Shown: piece by piece, positions 21,066 through 30,720 of the stretch
Layout of the letters: every line of letters starts with the position of its first letter
Numbering within the stretch: the stretch's first letter is position 1
Assembly (NCBI RefSeq): GCF_042242105.1
Contig: NC_092035.1
Location: 7,529,477 to 7,593,476 of the forward strand
DNA: 64,000 bases
Source of the DNA: Pempheris klunzingeri
Lineage: Eukaryota > Chordata > Actinopteri > Acropomatiformes > Pempheridae
Reading direction: 5' to 3'
Notes under the pieces: generated by a model
Told to the model about the DNA's origin: nothing
The model's input: the letters and a program-made list of their open reading frames with translations, nothing else
The model's database searches: none
Made by a program: the position numbers and the translations under genes

Positions 21066-22247
21066 GACATGTAAAATTAAGTGCAAGTTGTTGTGTTTAC
21101 TTTTTTGCTGCTGCAAGTTACTAGTTGTCAGAAACTACTTTGAGGTAAAAGTAGACCAGCAGCTCCTCTTCAGTCTTCCTCTGACAGGATCTGCCTCCAT
21201 TTTCCTGCTGGATGTCCAGTGAGCCAAGCAGCACCTTCACTGTATCTTGTACTTTAAATAAAAAAAAAAAAAGTCTAAATCTTGTTTCCTGTTTTCTATT
21301 GAGTTTTTTTTTTTTTTTTTTTTTGCCTTGGTTTAACTACACTGAAAAGGCAAAGCTGTGGATCCACCTATGGTCAGCATTTATATAGCACCTTTCCATG
21401 ACCTCATTCACACACTGACCCATGGAGCTGGAACCCCGACCTCCTGATGGAAGGATGAGCCACAGCTGGCCCCATTTTATTTTGGAGCAGAATCCTGTGT
21501 TTTACTGGTGCTGGATTGAGTGTAATGTGAAATTGTATGTGTAAACATAAGACCACTTTAGAAGCAAGTAGAAAATACAAAGCCAAAAGAAACATTGTTT
21601 GAGTTTGAAACACTTTAATTTTTTAAAAGTGCATAATGAGCAAAATGGCTGCATAAAATCTTACTCCAACTTTGGGAAACACTGGTGGAGATAGACCATC
21701 TTGCGCTGTCGCATTTAGAAGATCTTCAGGGGTTTTTATCTTCATTTGGGAAAACCATCTGGAAAAAACAAACACAAATGAACCTCCAGACACTTTAAAA
21801 GTGAAAGATGTTAATCAGGTCATAGAATCACAAGCTAGCTCCAACAATAATTTATAATATATCAAATAGTAGAAATCAATGATTTAAGTTTTAATTAAAG
21901 TTACTAACCATTGTGCTTCTTTCCCAACACATACTGGCAGGAAGACTCTTTCTCTGCTCCTCAGCAGTGAACACCAGCCCATCTGAAGCATGAAAGGAAA
22001 AAGAATCAATCAATAAGTGATCAGAAGTTACAGCTGTATCACCTTCATGTTGAACAAGGCTGCACACATCTGATGTAGCAACTTGCTGTTAAACTTCAGT
22101 AACTATTTGAGACGGCAAATAAAATATTTTGACATTAATGGTGATTACTGACATTTCAATACAATTAGATTTCAAGGATTCAAGGAACGTTGTCATACCA
22201 ACACACGTTTACACACGAGGAGGTATGAAAATACGTTCTCAGGTCCG
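21066..22247 (-). repeat. Right arm of block 2 with LINE 3' remnant
   Basis: Positions 21066-21850 match 10881-11775, including part of the SINE body at about 21720-21800. Positions 21960-22080 match the distal arm, with its inner part deleted. Positions 22170-22247 are the inverted 3' end of the LINE seen at 43172-44030, inserted at the same point of the arm as there. That implies the insertion happened before blocks 2 and 3 separated. Confidence 0.65.
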
Positions 22248-22249
22248 AA

Positions 22250-22560
22250 TGTAGCGGCTGTTAGCATGGTTAGCTAGCGTTAGCTAAGTGGCTAATTAGC
22301 TAGCTTGTTACCACCATGTGTTTGTTCTCTTTGTGTTTGTATTCGGCCATTCAGCCTCAGACTAACCGCATTAACCAAACCCAACTCAGCGTCTTCGTGA
22401 TGTTTTCCTCTGGTAGTTTTCTTCTCCTCCTCCAAACATGTTTTTGAAGCAGAAAAACGAGCTGCAGAAACACGAGCAGCAAAAAACGTGCCAACGATCC
22501 GCTCAGGCTCTTAAGTCATCTGCTGCTGCGGAAGTGTGCTGACATCATTTCCTGTGCTGC
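22250..22560 (-). repeat. Tail block, copy in block 2
   Basis: Shares gcctcagactaaccgcatta, taaccaaacccaactcagcg and cgctcaggctcttaagtcat with 14060-14220 and 54370-54560. The minus strand again holds a first-exon-like stretch ATGTTTGGAGGAGGAGAAG at about 22440, with stops soon after. Positions 22561-22760 are GC-rich and hold nothing I recognise. Confidence 0.5.
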
Positions 22561-22760
22561 CAATCAGGCGACTTTCCTAATTTCCTTAACTAGCAGCAGG
22601 TGTGACCGTTAGCCCCTCCCCCTCCCCCTCCCAAAGGTCTCGCAGCAGCCTCGCGCAGCCGCAGAGAGGACCGAGGAGAGCCACTCCACTCCTGCTCATG
22701 AATCGCGCACGCGCAGAACCGCCGCTGATGTAACACTAAAATAAATCATTGCATTTGAGC

Positions 22761-23713
22761 TAGAGATGGGATTTATGGCTCTTTGAAGGGAGCCGGATCT
22801 TGAGGAGCCGTTCCTTTCAAAGAGCCGTTCAAACGACTGACTCGTTGTTATATTTACTTATTTATTTATTAGAAGTCAACCAGGGGTAACTTGTTTTCAT
22901 CAAGGAAACAATCACTGGTAGCAGTTGTAAAATAAGATTTGGTTCAGAATAATTCAAATTTATACATATCTATTCTGAAATATTGATTATAATTTCATTT
23001 GGCTTGTGTTTTCAGTGTAATCATTCCATAAGATGGTGCCATACCAACATGCTTTGACAGTGAGATCACTATTTAGAATTTTCCCCTCAACTAAAAAACT
23101 TTGTGGCACAATAAAAACTATGCAGGCTGCAGATAACTTCCATGCAAAATAACTTTAGTGTGAAATTTTCCACACATGAACATTTTAACAATACAGAAAT
23201 AAAAATAATATAAATAAAACTAGAATAGAAATTAGGACATGATACAAATGTGAATGCATAATTGTACTAAACTACCTGGTGTGTGTTCACCTGAACTACT
23301 TTACAAACAGGAACTCAGCTCCTTGACTCGAATCCACATCAAAACAATGGAAACAATAACAAATAACATTTCTTCAATCGTTAATATCTCCTGCTCCCTG
23401 AATGTAAATCTCTTCAGTCCAGTCGGGCGGCACTCACTAATATCTCCTCCCCTAATGCTGCGCATCTGTAGCTGCGTTTACGTCAATGGAGCGTGCTGTG
23501 GACGACTCAAACTCATGTCATTAGTCGTTCAGGTGAAGGCAGCGTGGACAACTCAGACTCGTGGGGCACACAGGTGACACATGAAGGCAGAGCAGGCAAT
23601 TTGCATATAAGAACGGTTCGCAAACGAACGGCTCGCAACTGCGAATCGGTTCTCATCATTCACTTAAAAGAACCGTTCAAAGACTCGACTCGTTCGCGAA
23701 CGTCACATCTCTA
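22761..23713. mobile_element. Non-autonomous hAT transposon with 8-bp target duplication
   Basis: ATTTGAGC stands immediately on both sides (22753-22760 and 23714-23721). The ends are TAGAGATG and CATCTCTA. Subterminal repeats of AGAGCCGTTC and GAACGGCTCGC type lie at both ends, as in many hAT elements. It is 953 bp long with no transposase. The tandem duplication of the boll region begins inside it, at 22909, so only its right part is repeated at 26766-27570. Confidence 0.9.
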
Positions 23714-25198
23714 ATTTGAGCCACACAGCCTCAGTCACTAACTCACCTCGTCCACTGTGTGTGTGCCTCTCTGTGACATAAGCTAATCTAGCTAACTAGC
23801 TCATCATGTCTCAGTCTAATGTGTATGCTCAAAAACAGAGAAAGGAGTGGGAATCAAACTGAATTCAAAGGCTGTTTGAAGCCGTTTATTGGAGACCATA
23901 CACGGGCATGTTGCCTGGATTGTAAGGCTGATTTCTACGCCAAACTTTGTGATAAATGTTGGTCGCAGATGTGGGTGACCAGCGTTTCAGCTTTACCTTT
24001 ATAAATACAGCATGTTTAGAAAACAACATTCATTATCATTATTTCCAAAATTGCATTTTTGGGCCTTAACTACAGCACCACCATGTGGCTGACTGGGCTC
24101 ATGTTTTTGCACATCATTTTCAGTCATTTCAGCCTATTTCATCTTTCTAGATCATTTAAGCACTTTGGAAGACAACAAATAAATCTTATAAACCAGGAGA
24201 AACTCGATGGAGTTCTACCCCTTCTGGGTTTGATCTCCAATTAAAGGTTGGTTGACAAGATGGCGGCGACTTATGCATAATATCTTTCTTACAACAGATT
24301 TCCCCCTCTGATATTTGTGTGTTTGGTTATAAAAAACAGGCCTTTTACTTTTCCAGGATCATGTTGCAGAACAAAGGGCGTCATTCCTTCAGCTCTCTGA
24401 GGATACCGTGGGTAAACCTGGTGCACCGTGGGCTCTACCAACTGTAAAAGTATAGGAAGAGACCAACGTGCGCTCCAGTTAAGAACAAGTGTGGATGTTT
24501 AGACATAAAAAAAGCAGAAAAGGAAGTGTTTGCATTTGCAAGCTCTTAAATCAGACAACATTTAGTTGTAAACTCAATATTTGTCTCTCCACCAACAAAC
24601 TTCTACATTCAACAAACATTCTGTATTCCAAACAAGTTAAACGAGTTGCACTTACACGTGTTTTGAATTTCCGTGGTGAATCTGTACCTCTGGTGTGACG
24701 CCCTCCAGGACCGACAGGGGAGGCTGGACAGAGCCTCCATCGGCAGAGTGGTAAAGATGTTCTGACTGCTGGGAGTACACGGCTGGACTGGAGGGCATGG
24801 GTGACTGGACAACAAAACACTGATGAAAGATGAATTGGCCAAAATCACCTGGACTAAAAAGAATGAATGGCTTTATTTTACCTACCTCGAAGATATTCCA
24901 CTGATACTGGTTTGGGAAACACTGGAGAGAGGGTGATGTAGGAAGACAGCAGAAATAAAAGTCAAACCCCTGCTGTGTTTCTTAAATAGTGACATGATGA
25001 GAAAGCAACATATCGCTGAAGGGCTGAGCTGATAGTGGTGATAAACAGGCCGATTGCACTGAGGAAGCACTACTGGAGGAGCAGGCTGCTAAAGAATAAA
25101 CGTACATAAATCACACATAACGGAATATTCATATCATTCATATTCATATCATCAAACTAGTCCTATATCTGTTTCTATTTCTTTTACTTGTTTCAAAG
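22909..25198. repeat. Tandem duplication, unit A (downstream copy)
   Basis: This unit recurs at 26766-29069, 3857 bp further on. I saw only a few base differences and one 14-bp insertion (in the other copy, near 28417-28430). It spans most of a hAT element and the last four recognised boll coding exons. The near-identity suggests either a very recent event or two haplotypes assembled in tandem. Confidence 0.95.
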
Positions 25199-26708
25199 AA
25201 AAGGCAGCAAGAAAACTCAAGCTCTTGCTAGGCCTGCTGTCATAGCTTCAGAAATTGGTATGTGAAAAGCATATGAAATGATAAGCAGATTTTTTAAATC
25301 AACAATGGTTAATTATTGTTATTTATGTGTAGTGTTATATGGGTATGAGTAAGAACTGACAGGCCAGTGGTGGGCAGGAGGGCTCATGTTGGGGCAGTGG
25401 GAATAGGACACCCCATCGCAGTAGGTATTGGGATAGCCTGTGGATGTGGTCAGGCACAGCGCCCCACAGGACGTCAGCAGAGGTATGGCAGAGTCAAGGC
25501 CGGCTACGGGGGTGCTCTTAACTAGACAAACAAAGAAACCACAATACAGTAAACCTGTGCCTTTTAATGGGCTTTTTTAAAGCTTGTTTTATTTTAAAAA
25601 TCGCGGCACACTTACTTTGTCCTGAGGCTTGCATCTTGCGGACAGCCTGACCAATGCTGAGCTTCTTGTCTTTGAAACAAATTCCATTACCCTTTAATAT
25701 AGCAGCCACATTAGACTAGAACGTGTGGGATATACTCCGCATTATCATACTGAACATGTCCAGGACATTTAGTTGCAAGATACTTTAATGGCCTGCTTCT
25801 ACTCACTTCATGAAGGACTTTCAATGCATCATCTTCACTTTCAAATGCAACAAACCCATACCTGTCCAAAGAGACAGAATCAAAGTAAACCGTTTTAACT
25901 TTAACAGTAAATCTGTGAATAATGTTGGAAATCAAAGGACAGAGAATTATCTCACCCTTTTGAAGTTCCTGAGCGATTGTTCACAATCTTCACCTCTTTC
26001 ACTGCACCATGTTGAGAGAAGACATGTCGGAGGTCACCCTCATTAACCTTCATAAAAATGCACAAACACACACATATATATTTTTGAATGTTATCACCCC
26101 ACAAGATGGTTGCTGTTTGACTTCATTCATTTGTTCCACAATGAACAATTTCAGATTATTGTGCAGCGTTAAAAGATGAGGCAACAGGAGAAAGTGATAA
26201 GTAACTTCAGTTTGACAAAGCCAAGAAACAAGTGGTTCCCAATCGACACTTTTGGTGCTTTTCCATAACACAGTTTTAGCACTACTCTACTCGAGTCGAG
26301 TCGAGTAGAGGCGAGTAGGTGCTAGTGGAAAAGCGCCATTTGTTACCTGTAAAGCAGAATTTAGAAGAACACTAAAAACTGAGTTTTGATTCCATTAAGT
26401 AGGTAATGTCTGGTCTTGACAATACATTTTTTTTACGATTTTGGCATTTTCTAGGTTTATTAGCCAGAGGAGAAATGACAGGAATCTCATCCTGACATTA
26501 GATTTTTGACATGCTTTGCTGCCCTCTAGTGTCTACTCTACAGTAAGACACTCAGTCTGGGCCAAGTTGCAGCTCTCACCTTGCAGTCAATTCCTCAGAC
26601 GAAAATCTGATTAGGGATAGCAGTGCCAAGACGGGGGCTGTGGCGAGTTAGGCTGTCATCGTGGTGTTCTCGAGGTAACACACCAAGGCTGGAGGAGCTG
26701 CTGCCATT
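24349..26708 (-). CDS. boll: boll (boule-like RNA-binding protein), partial, with in-frame TGA
   Basis: Boule is the founding DAZ-family translational regulator of meiosis, acting in germ-cell cytoplasm through one RRM. Exons in transcript order (plus coordinates): 26580-26708 (ends IPNQIFV, TGA, GIDCK; RNP-2), 25956-26047 (NEGDLRHVFSQHGAVKEVKI), 25807-25861 (YGFVAFESEDDALKVLHE; RNP-1), 25616-25691 (CFKDKKLSIGQAVRKMQ), 25361-25521 (LCLTTSTGYPNTYCDGVSYS), about 25012-25088 (QPAPPVVLPQCNRPVYHHYQ), 24886-24921 (CFPNQYQWNIFE), 24658-24819 (HSADGGSVQPPLSVLEG) and 24349-24441 (VEPTVHQVYPRYPQ). Phases join except after YHHYQ, where no in-phase GT donor is seen. The first (Met) exon and the short last exon (TVWSIHY in mammals) were not found. 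The TGA replaces an RNP-2 Gly (26595-26597). Homology is secure; function is doubtful. Confidence 0.88.
25199..26497. other. boll RRM region not present in the upstream copy
   Basis: This 1299-bp stretch holds the second to fifth recognised boll exons (RRM and first C-terminal exon). It lies between units A and C and has no counterpart in the second copy, where A' joins C' directly at 29069/29070. A short Harbinger MITE (26253-26338) lies in one of its introns. Confidence 0.9.
26253..26338. mobile_element. Very short Harbinger MITE in a boll intron
   Basis: It keeps both ends of the element at 4731-5193 (TGGTGCTTTTCCATAACAC and CTAGTGGAAAAGCGCCA), with nearly all of the interior gone and tcgagtcgagtcgagtagag in the middle. 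TTT flanks each side. At 86 bp it is essentially a hairpin. Confidence 0.82.
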
Positions 26709-26765
26709 CTAAGAGAGAAGAGAAGAACATGACGAGGCATCACTGTCATACTTGGGTCACTAGGA
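26498..26765. repeat. Tandem duplication, unit C
   Basis: It holds the boll exon at 26580-26708 with its flanking intron ends and is repeated at 29070-29335 (offset 2572). At its right end it joins unit A' at 26766; in the other copy the sequence continues aaacaacacaagcatcatct, the original flank. Confidence 0.93.
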
Positions 26766-29069
26766 CAATCACTGGTAGCAGTTGTAAAATAAGATTTGGT
26801 TCAGAATAATTCAAATTTATACATATCTATTCTGAAATATTGATTATAATTTCATTTGGCTTGTGTTTTCAGTGTAATCATTCCATAAGATGGTGCCATA
26901 CCAACATGCTTTGACAGTGAGATCACTATTTAGAATTTTCCCCTCAACTAAAAAACTTTGTGGCACAATAAAAACTATGCAGGCTGCAGATAACTTCCAT
27001 GCAAAATAACTTTAGTGTGAAATTTTCCACACATGAACATTTTAACAATACAGAAATAAAAATAATATAAATAAAACTAGAATAGAAATTAGGACATGAT
27101 ACAAATGTGAATGCATAATTGTACTAAACTACCTGGTGTGTGTTCACCTGAACTACTTTACAAACAGGAACTCAGCTCCTTGACTCGAATCCACATCAAA
27201 ACAATGGAAACAATAACAAATAACATTTCTTCAATCGTTAATATCTCCTGCTCCCTGAATGTAAATCTCTTCAGTCCAGTCGGGCGGCACTCACTAATAT
27301 CTCCTCCCCTAATGCTGCGCATCTGTAGCTGCGTTTACGTCAATGGAGCGTGCTGTGGACGACTCAAACTCATGTCATTAGTCGTTCAGGTGAAGGCAGC
27401 GTGGACAACTCAGACTCGTGGGGCACACAGGTGACACATGAAGGCAGAGCAGGCAATTTGCATATAAGAACGGTTTGCAAACGAACGGCTCGCAACTGCG
27501 AATCGGTTCTCATCATTCACTTAAAAGAACCGTTCAAAGACTCGACTCGTTCGCGAACGTCACATCTCTAATTTGAGCCACACAGCCTCAGTCACTAACT
27601 CACCTCGTCCACTGTGTGTGTGCCTCTCTGTGACATAAGCTAATCTAGCTAACTAGCTCATCATGTCTCAGTCTAATGTGTATGCTCAAAAACAGAGAAA
27701 GGAGTGGGAATCAAACTGAATTCAAAGGCTGTTTGAAGCCGGTTATTGGAGACCATACACGGGCATGTTGCCTGGATTGTAAGGCTGATTTCTACGCCAA
27801 ACTTTGTGATAAATGTTGGTCGCAGATGTGGGTGACCAGCGTTTCAGCTTTACCTTTATAAATACAGCATGTTTAGAAAACAACATTCATTATCATTATT
27901 TCCAAAATTGCATTTTTGGGCCTTAACTACAGCACCACCATGTGGCTGACTGGGCTCATGTTTTTGCACATCATTTTCAGTCATTTCAGCCTATTTCATC
28001 TTTCTAGATCATTTAAGCACTTTGGAAGACAACAAATAAATCTTATAAACCAGGAGAAACTCGATGGAGTTCTACCCCTTCTGGGTTTGATCTCCAATTA
28101 AAGGTTGGTTGACAAGATGGCGGCGACTTATGCATAATATCTTTCTCACAACAGATTTCCCCCTCTGATATTTGTGTGTTTGGTTATAAAAAACAGGCCT
28201 TTTACTTTTCCAGGATCATGTTGCAGAACAAAGGGCGTCATTCCTTCAGCTCTCTGAGGATACCGTGGGTAAACCTGGTGCACCGTGGGCTCTACCAACT
28301 GTAAAAGTATAGGAAGAGACCAACGTGCGCTCCAGTTAAGAACAAGTGTGGATGTTTAGACATAAAAAAAGCAGAAAAGGAAGTGTTTGCATTTGCAAGC
28401 TCTTAAATCAGACAGATGTTACAACATAACATTTAGTTGTAAACTCAATATTTGTCTCTCCACCAACAAACTTCTACATTCAACAAACATTCTGTATTCC
28501 AAACAAGTTAAACGAGTTGCACTTACACGTGTTTTGAATTTCCGTGGTGAATCTGTACCTCTGGTGTGACGCCCTCCAGGACCGACAGGGGAGGCTGGAC
28601 AGAGCCTCCATCGGCAGAGTGGTAAAGATGTTCTGACTGCTGGGAGTACACGGCTGGACTGGAGGGCATGGGTGACTGGACAACAAAACACTGATGAAAG
28701 ATGAATTGGCCAAAATCACCTGGACTAAAAAGAATGAATGGCTTTATTTTACCTACCTCGAAGATATTCCACTGATACTGGTTTGGGAAACACTGGAGAG
28801 AGGGTGATGTAGGAAGACAGCAGAAATAAAAGTCAAACCCCTGCTGTGTTTCTTAAATAGTGACATGATGAGAAAGCAACATATCGCTGAAGGGCTGAGC
28901 TGATAGTGGTGATAAACAGGCCGATTGCACTGAGGAAGCACTACTGGAGGAGCAGGCTGCTAAAGAATAAACGTACATAAATCACACATAACGGAATATT
29001 CATATCATTCATATTCATATCATCAAACTAGTCCTATATCTGTTTCTATTTCTTTTACTTGTTTCAAAG
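26766..29069. repeat. Tandem duplication, unit A' (upstream copy)
   Basis: Second copy of 22909-25198. The junction at 26765/26766 fuses 'ctagga' of unit C to 'caatcactgg' from inside the hAT element. The original left (aaggaaacaatc) and right (taggaaacaaca) contexts share the 8-mer AGGAAACA, a likely microhomology for the duplication. It carries a private 14-bp insertion at 28417-28430. Confidence 0.95.
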
Positions 29070-29280
29070 TTAGATTTTTGACATGCTTTGCTGCCCTCTA
29101 GTGTCTACTCTACAGTAAGACACTCAGTCTGGGCCAAGTTGCAGCTCTCACCTTGCAGTCAATTCCTCAGACGAAAATCTGATTAGGGATAGCAGTGCCA
29201 AGACGGGGGCTGTGGCGAGTTAGGCTGTCATCGTGGTGTTCTCGAGGTAACACACCAAGGCTGGAGGAGCTGCTGCCATT
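28206..29280 (-). pseudogene. boll: boll partial duplicate lacking the RRM core
   Basis: Transcript order: exon 29152-29280 (with the same in-frame TGA, 29167-29169), then directly about 28883-28959, 28757-28792, 28529-28690 and 28206-28298. The RNP-1 exons and the first C-terminal exon are missing because 1299 bp are deleted at 29069/29070. It lies upstream of the fuller copy on the same strand. A transcript from the original promoter would therefore meet this incomplete exon set first and could splice into either copy. No functional RRM can be encoded by this copy alone. Confidence 0.85.
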
Positions 29281-29335
29281 CTAAGAGAGAAGAAAAGAAC
29301 ATGACGAGGCATCACTGTCATACTTGGGTCACTAG
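29070..29335. repeat. Tandem duplication, unit C'
   Basis: Copy of 26498-26765 with about one base difference (agagaagaaaag against agagaagagaag). It is followed by unduplicated flank. Confidence 0.93.
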
Positions 29336-29570
29336 GAAACAACACAAGCATCATCTTGTATGACAGCAAGCAAACCACAGAGCAAGAACAAAGCAAATGA
29401 AATACATGCTGGTTTTTTTTATAGATACTGTGGGGGAAAAGGCAATAACAGCTTCTTCTTGATCTGTCATTGAAGTCCAGCAAACTAAACAGTAAGCAGT
29501 AGCTCCTTAAGTCGTTTAAGTCAGACAAAGTTGATGCACCTGCAGCTAGTAGATAGAATCTAGGCTATAT

Positions 29571-29840
29571 GATCAACTAAGACATTTGTATATGTCTTTG
29601 CACGAGAGTGTGTTCAGGTTATCGGAGAAGGAAGGCTTTCCTATTAATTGTGTTTCTTGTCAACTTTTGTTTATGCAGACAGAACAAAGATCATAGCCTG
29701 TGCTGTTCACCAGTCATCATACCATACTGCACTGGAAAAATAAATGTCAGCCTCGCCCATCTAATTCAAGCATTCAAAGTTATGTTTTGTTTGTATCTGA
29801 ACAGTCTGTTGCTATGGTAACCACTACTGGCACCATCTAT
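29571..29840 (+). repeat. Dispersed 270-bp duplicate (copy 1)
   Basis: gatcaactaagaca to ctactggcaccat recurs at 33251-33525 at very high identity. The second copy has an 18-bp addition (tgtggctttgagcgttcg, about 33265-33282), and this copy has a few extra bases near 29803. I do not recognise the family and saw no terminal repeats. It lies in boll's 5' flank or first intron. Confidence 0.85.
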
Positions 29841-30216
29841 GCTGTCTATGAAAAAAACCTAACAACAATCCCCAATAGTAACTCTTACTGTATAGTCAAA
29901 GTTAGCATATTTGATGACATTAAACATGTCCACGATATAACCAACACCAACTGTCAATGTCTGTGCAATGTTTCACTTGAGATATCAATTAAAACATGGA
30001 TAAACTATCAATCAAAAATTATTAGCATGGGAATACCAACCACCAGCAAATACAACGCATGAAACATGCCTTAGATCACCTCATGTTCAGGCCAAACATC
30101 ACACTGAATTTGAGCTCATCTGACGTTATATAGCTACCAAATACCGTTAAATGCTACACTGACTTGGCTAGTCAAGGTTGTATGAGGCTAACATCGGTTT
30201 GCTAGCGCGAATTCCC
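29841..30216. other. Unique sequence, nothing recognised
   Basis: AT-rich sequence in the presumed boll 5' flank or first intron. An open stretch (29700-30062) runs out of the repeat without any family resemblance, and I do not call it a gene. The boll start exon was searched for here and not found. Confidence 0.5.
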
Positions 30217-30720
30217 ATAAATCAGAATCAGAATCAGAATCACTTTAATAATCCCCAGGGGGAAATTGCTTTTTGTTACACAGCTCCAAAAGAATAAGAC
30301 TAACCTTCAAACACAAAAGTAAATCAGGTGAGTCCAGAGTCCAGGGTCCTCTCCTCTCTGGTGAAACAGTTCACGTACCCGAGCGATGGCGGAGTGGATG
30401 ACGTCACACGCCGAAGTCGGGTTGGCAGAAGGAGGAACGTAAACAGTCACCATGACAACATGTGAAAACTCCCGTGGCAGGCAAGACCAACAGCAAACAG
30501 TTCAATGTCCGGGCTCCTTGATAGTAACATGAGCAGCATCAGTTTGGAAGCCACCAATGGAAACATCGTCGTCGGGAATGTCCTGATGCAGCCATGTCTC
30601 CAAAAAGCACACCAGACTACACTCCCGGTGCTCCATCTGACTCCTGGCTAACGCTGTTAGCTCCTCCATCTTGTTTACCAGCGATCTCACGTTGCCCATA
30701 GTAACGATGGACTACGATGG
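30217..30720 (-). mobile_element. LINE remnant: endonuclease start fused to 3' tail
   Basis: The minus strand encodes MGNVRSLVNKMEELTALARS and LVCFLETWLHQDIPDDDVS, the N-terminus of a LINE APE endonuclease (30520-30699). Only about 300 bp later it reaches the 3' tail aagcaatttccccctgggga and (GATTCT)n at 30217-30250. The RT and most of the endonuclease are missing, so this is an internally deleted element and not the usual 5'-truncated one. Confidence 0.78.

Noticed and set aside
23254-23577. Identical 107-codon open stretches at 23254-23577 and 27111-27434 (MHNCTKLPGVC...)
   Set aside because: The repetition only reflects the tandem duplication. The stretch lies in a non-autonomous hAT element and has no recognisable domain.
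26595-26597. TGA in boll read as selenocysteine
   Set aside because: boule proteins are not selenoproteins, the aligned residue is a glycine, and I saw no reason to expect a SECIS element in this gene.
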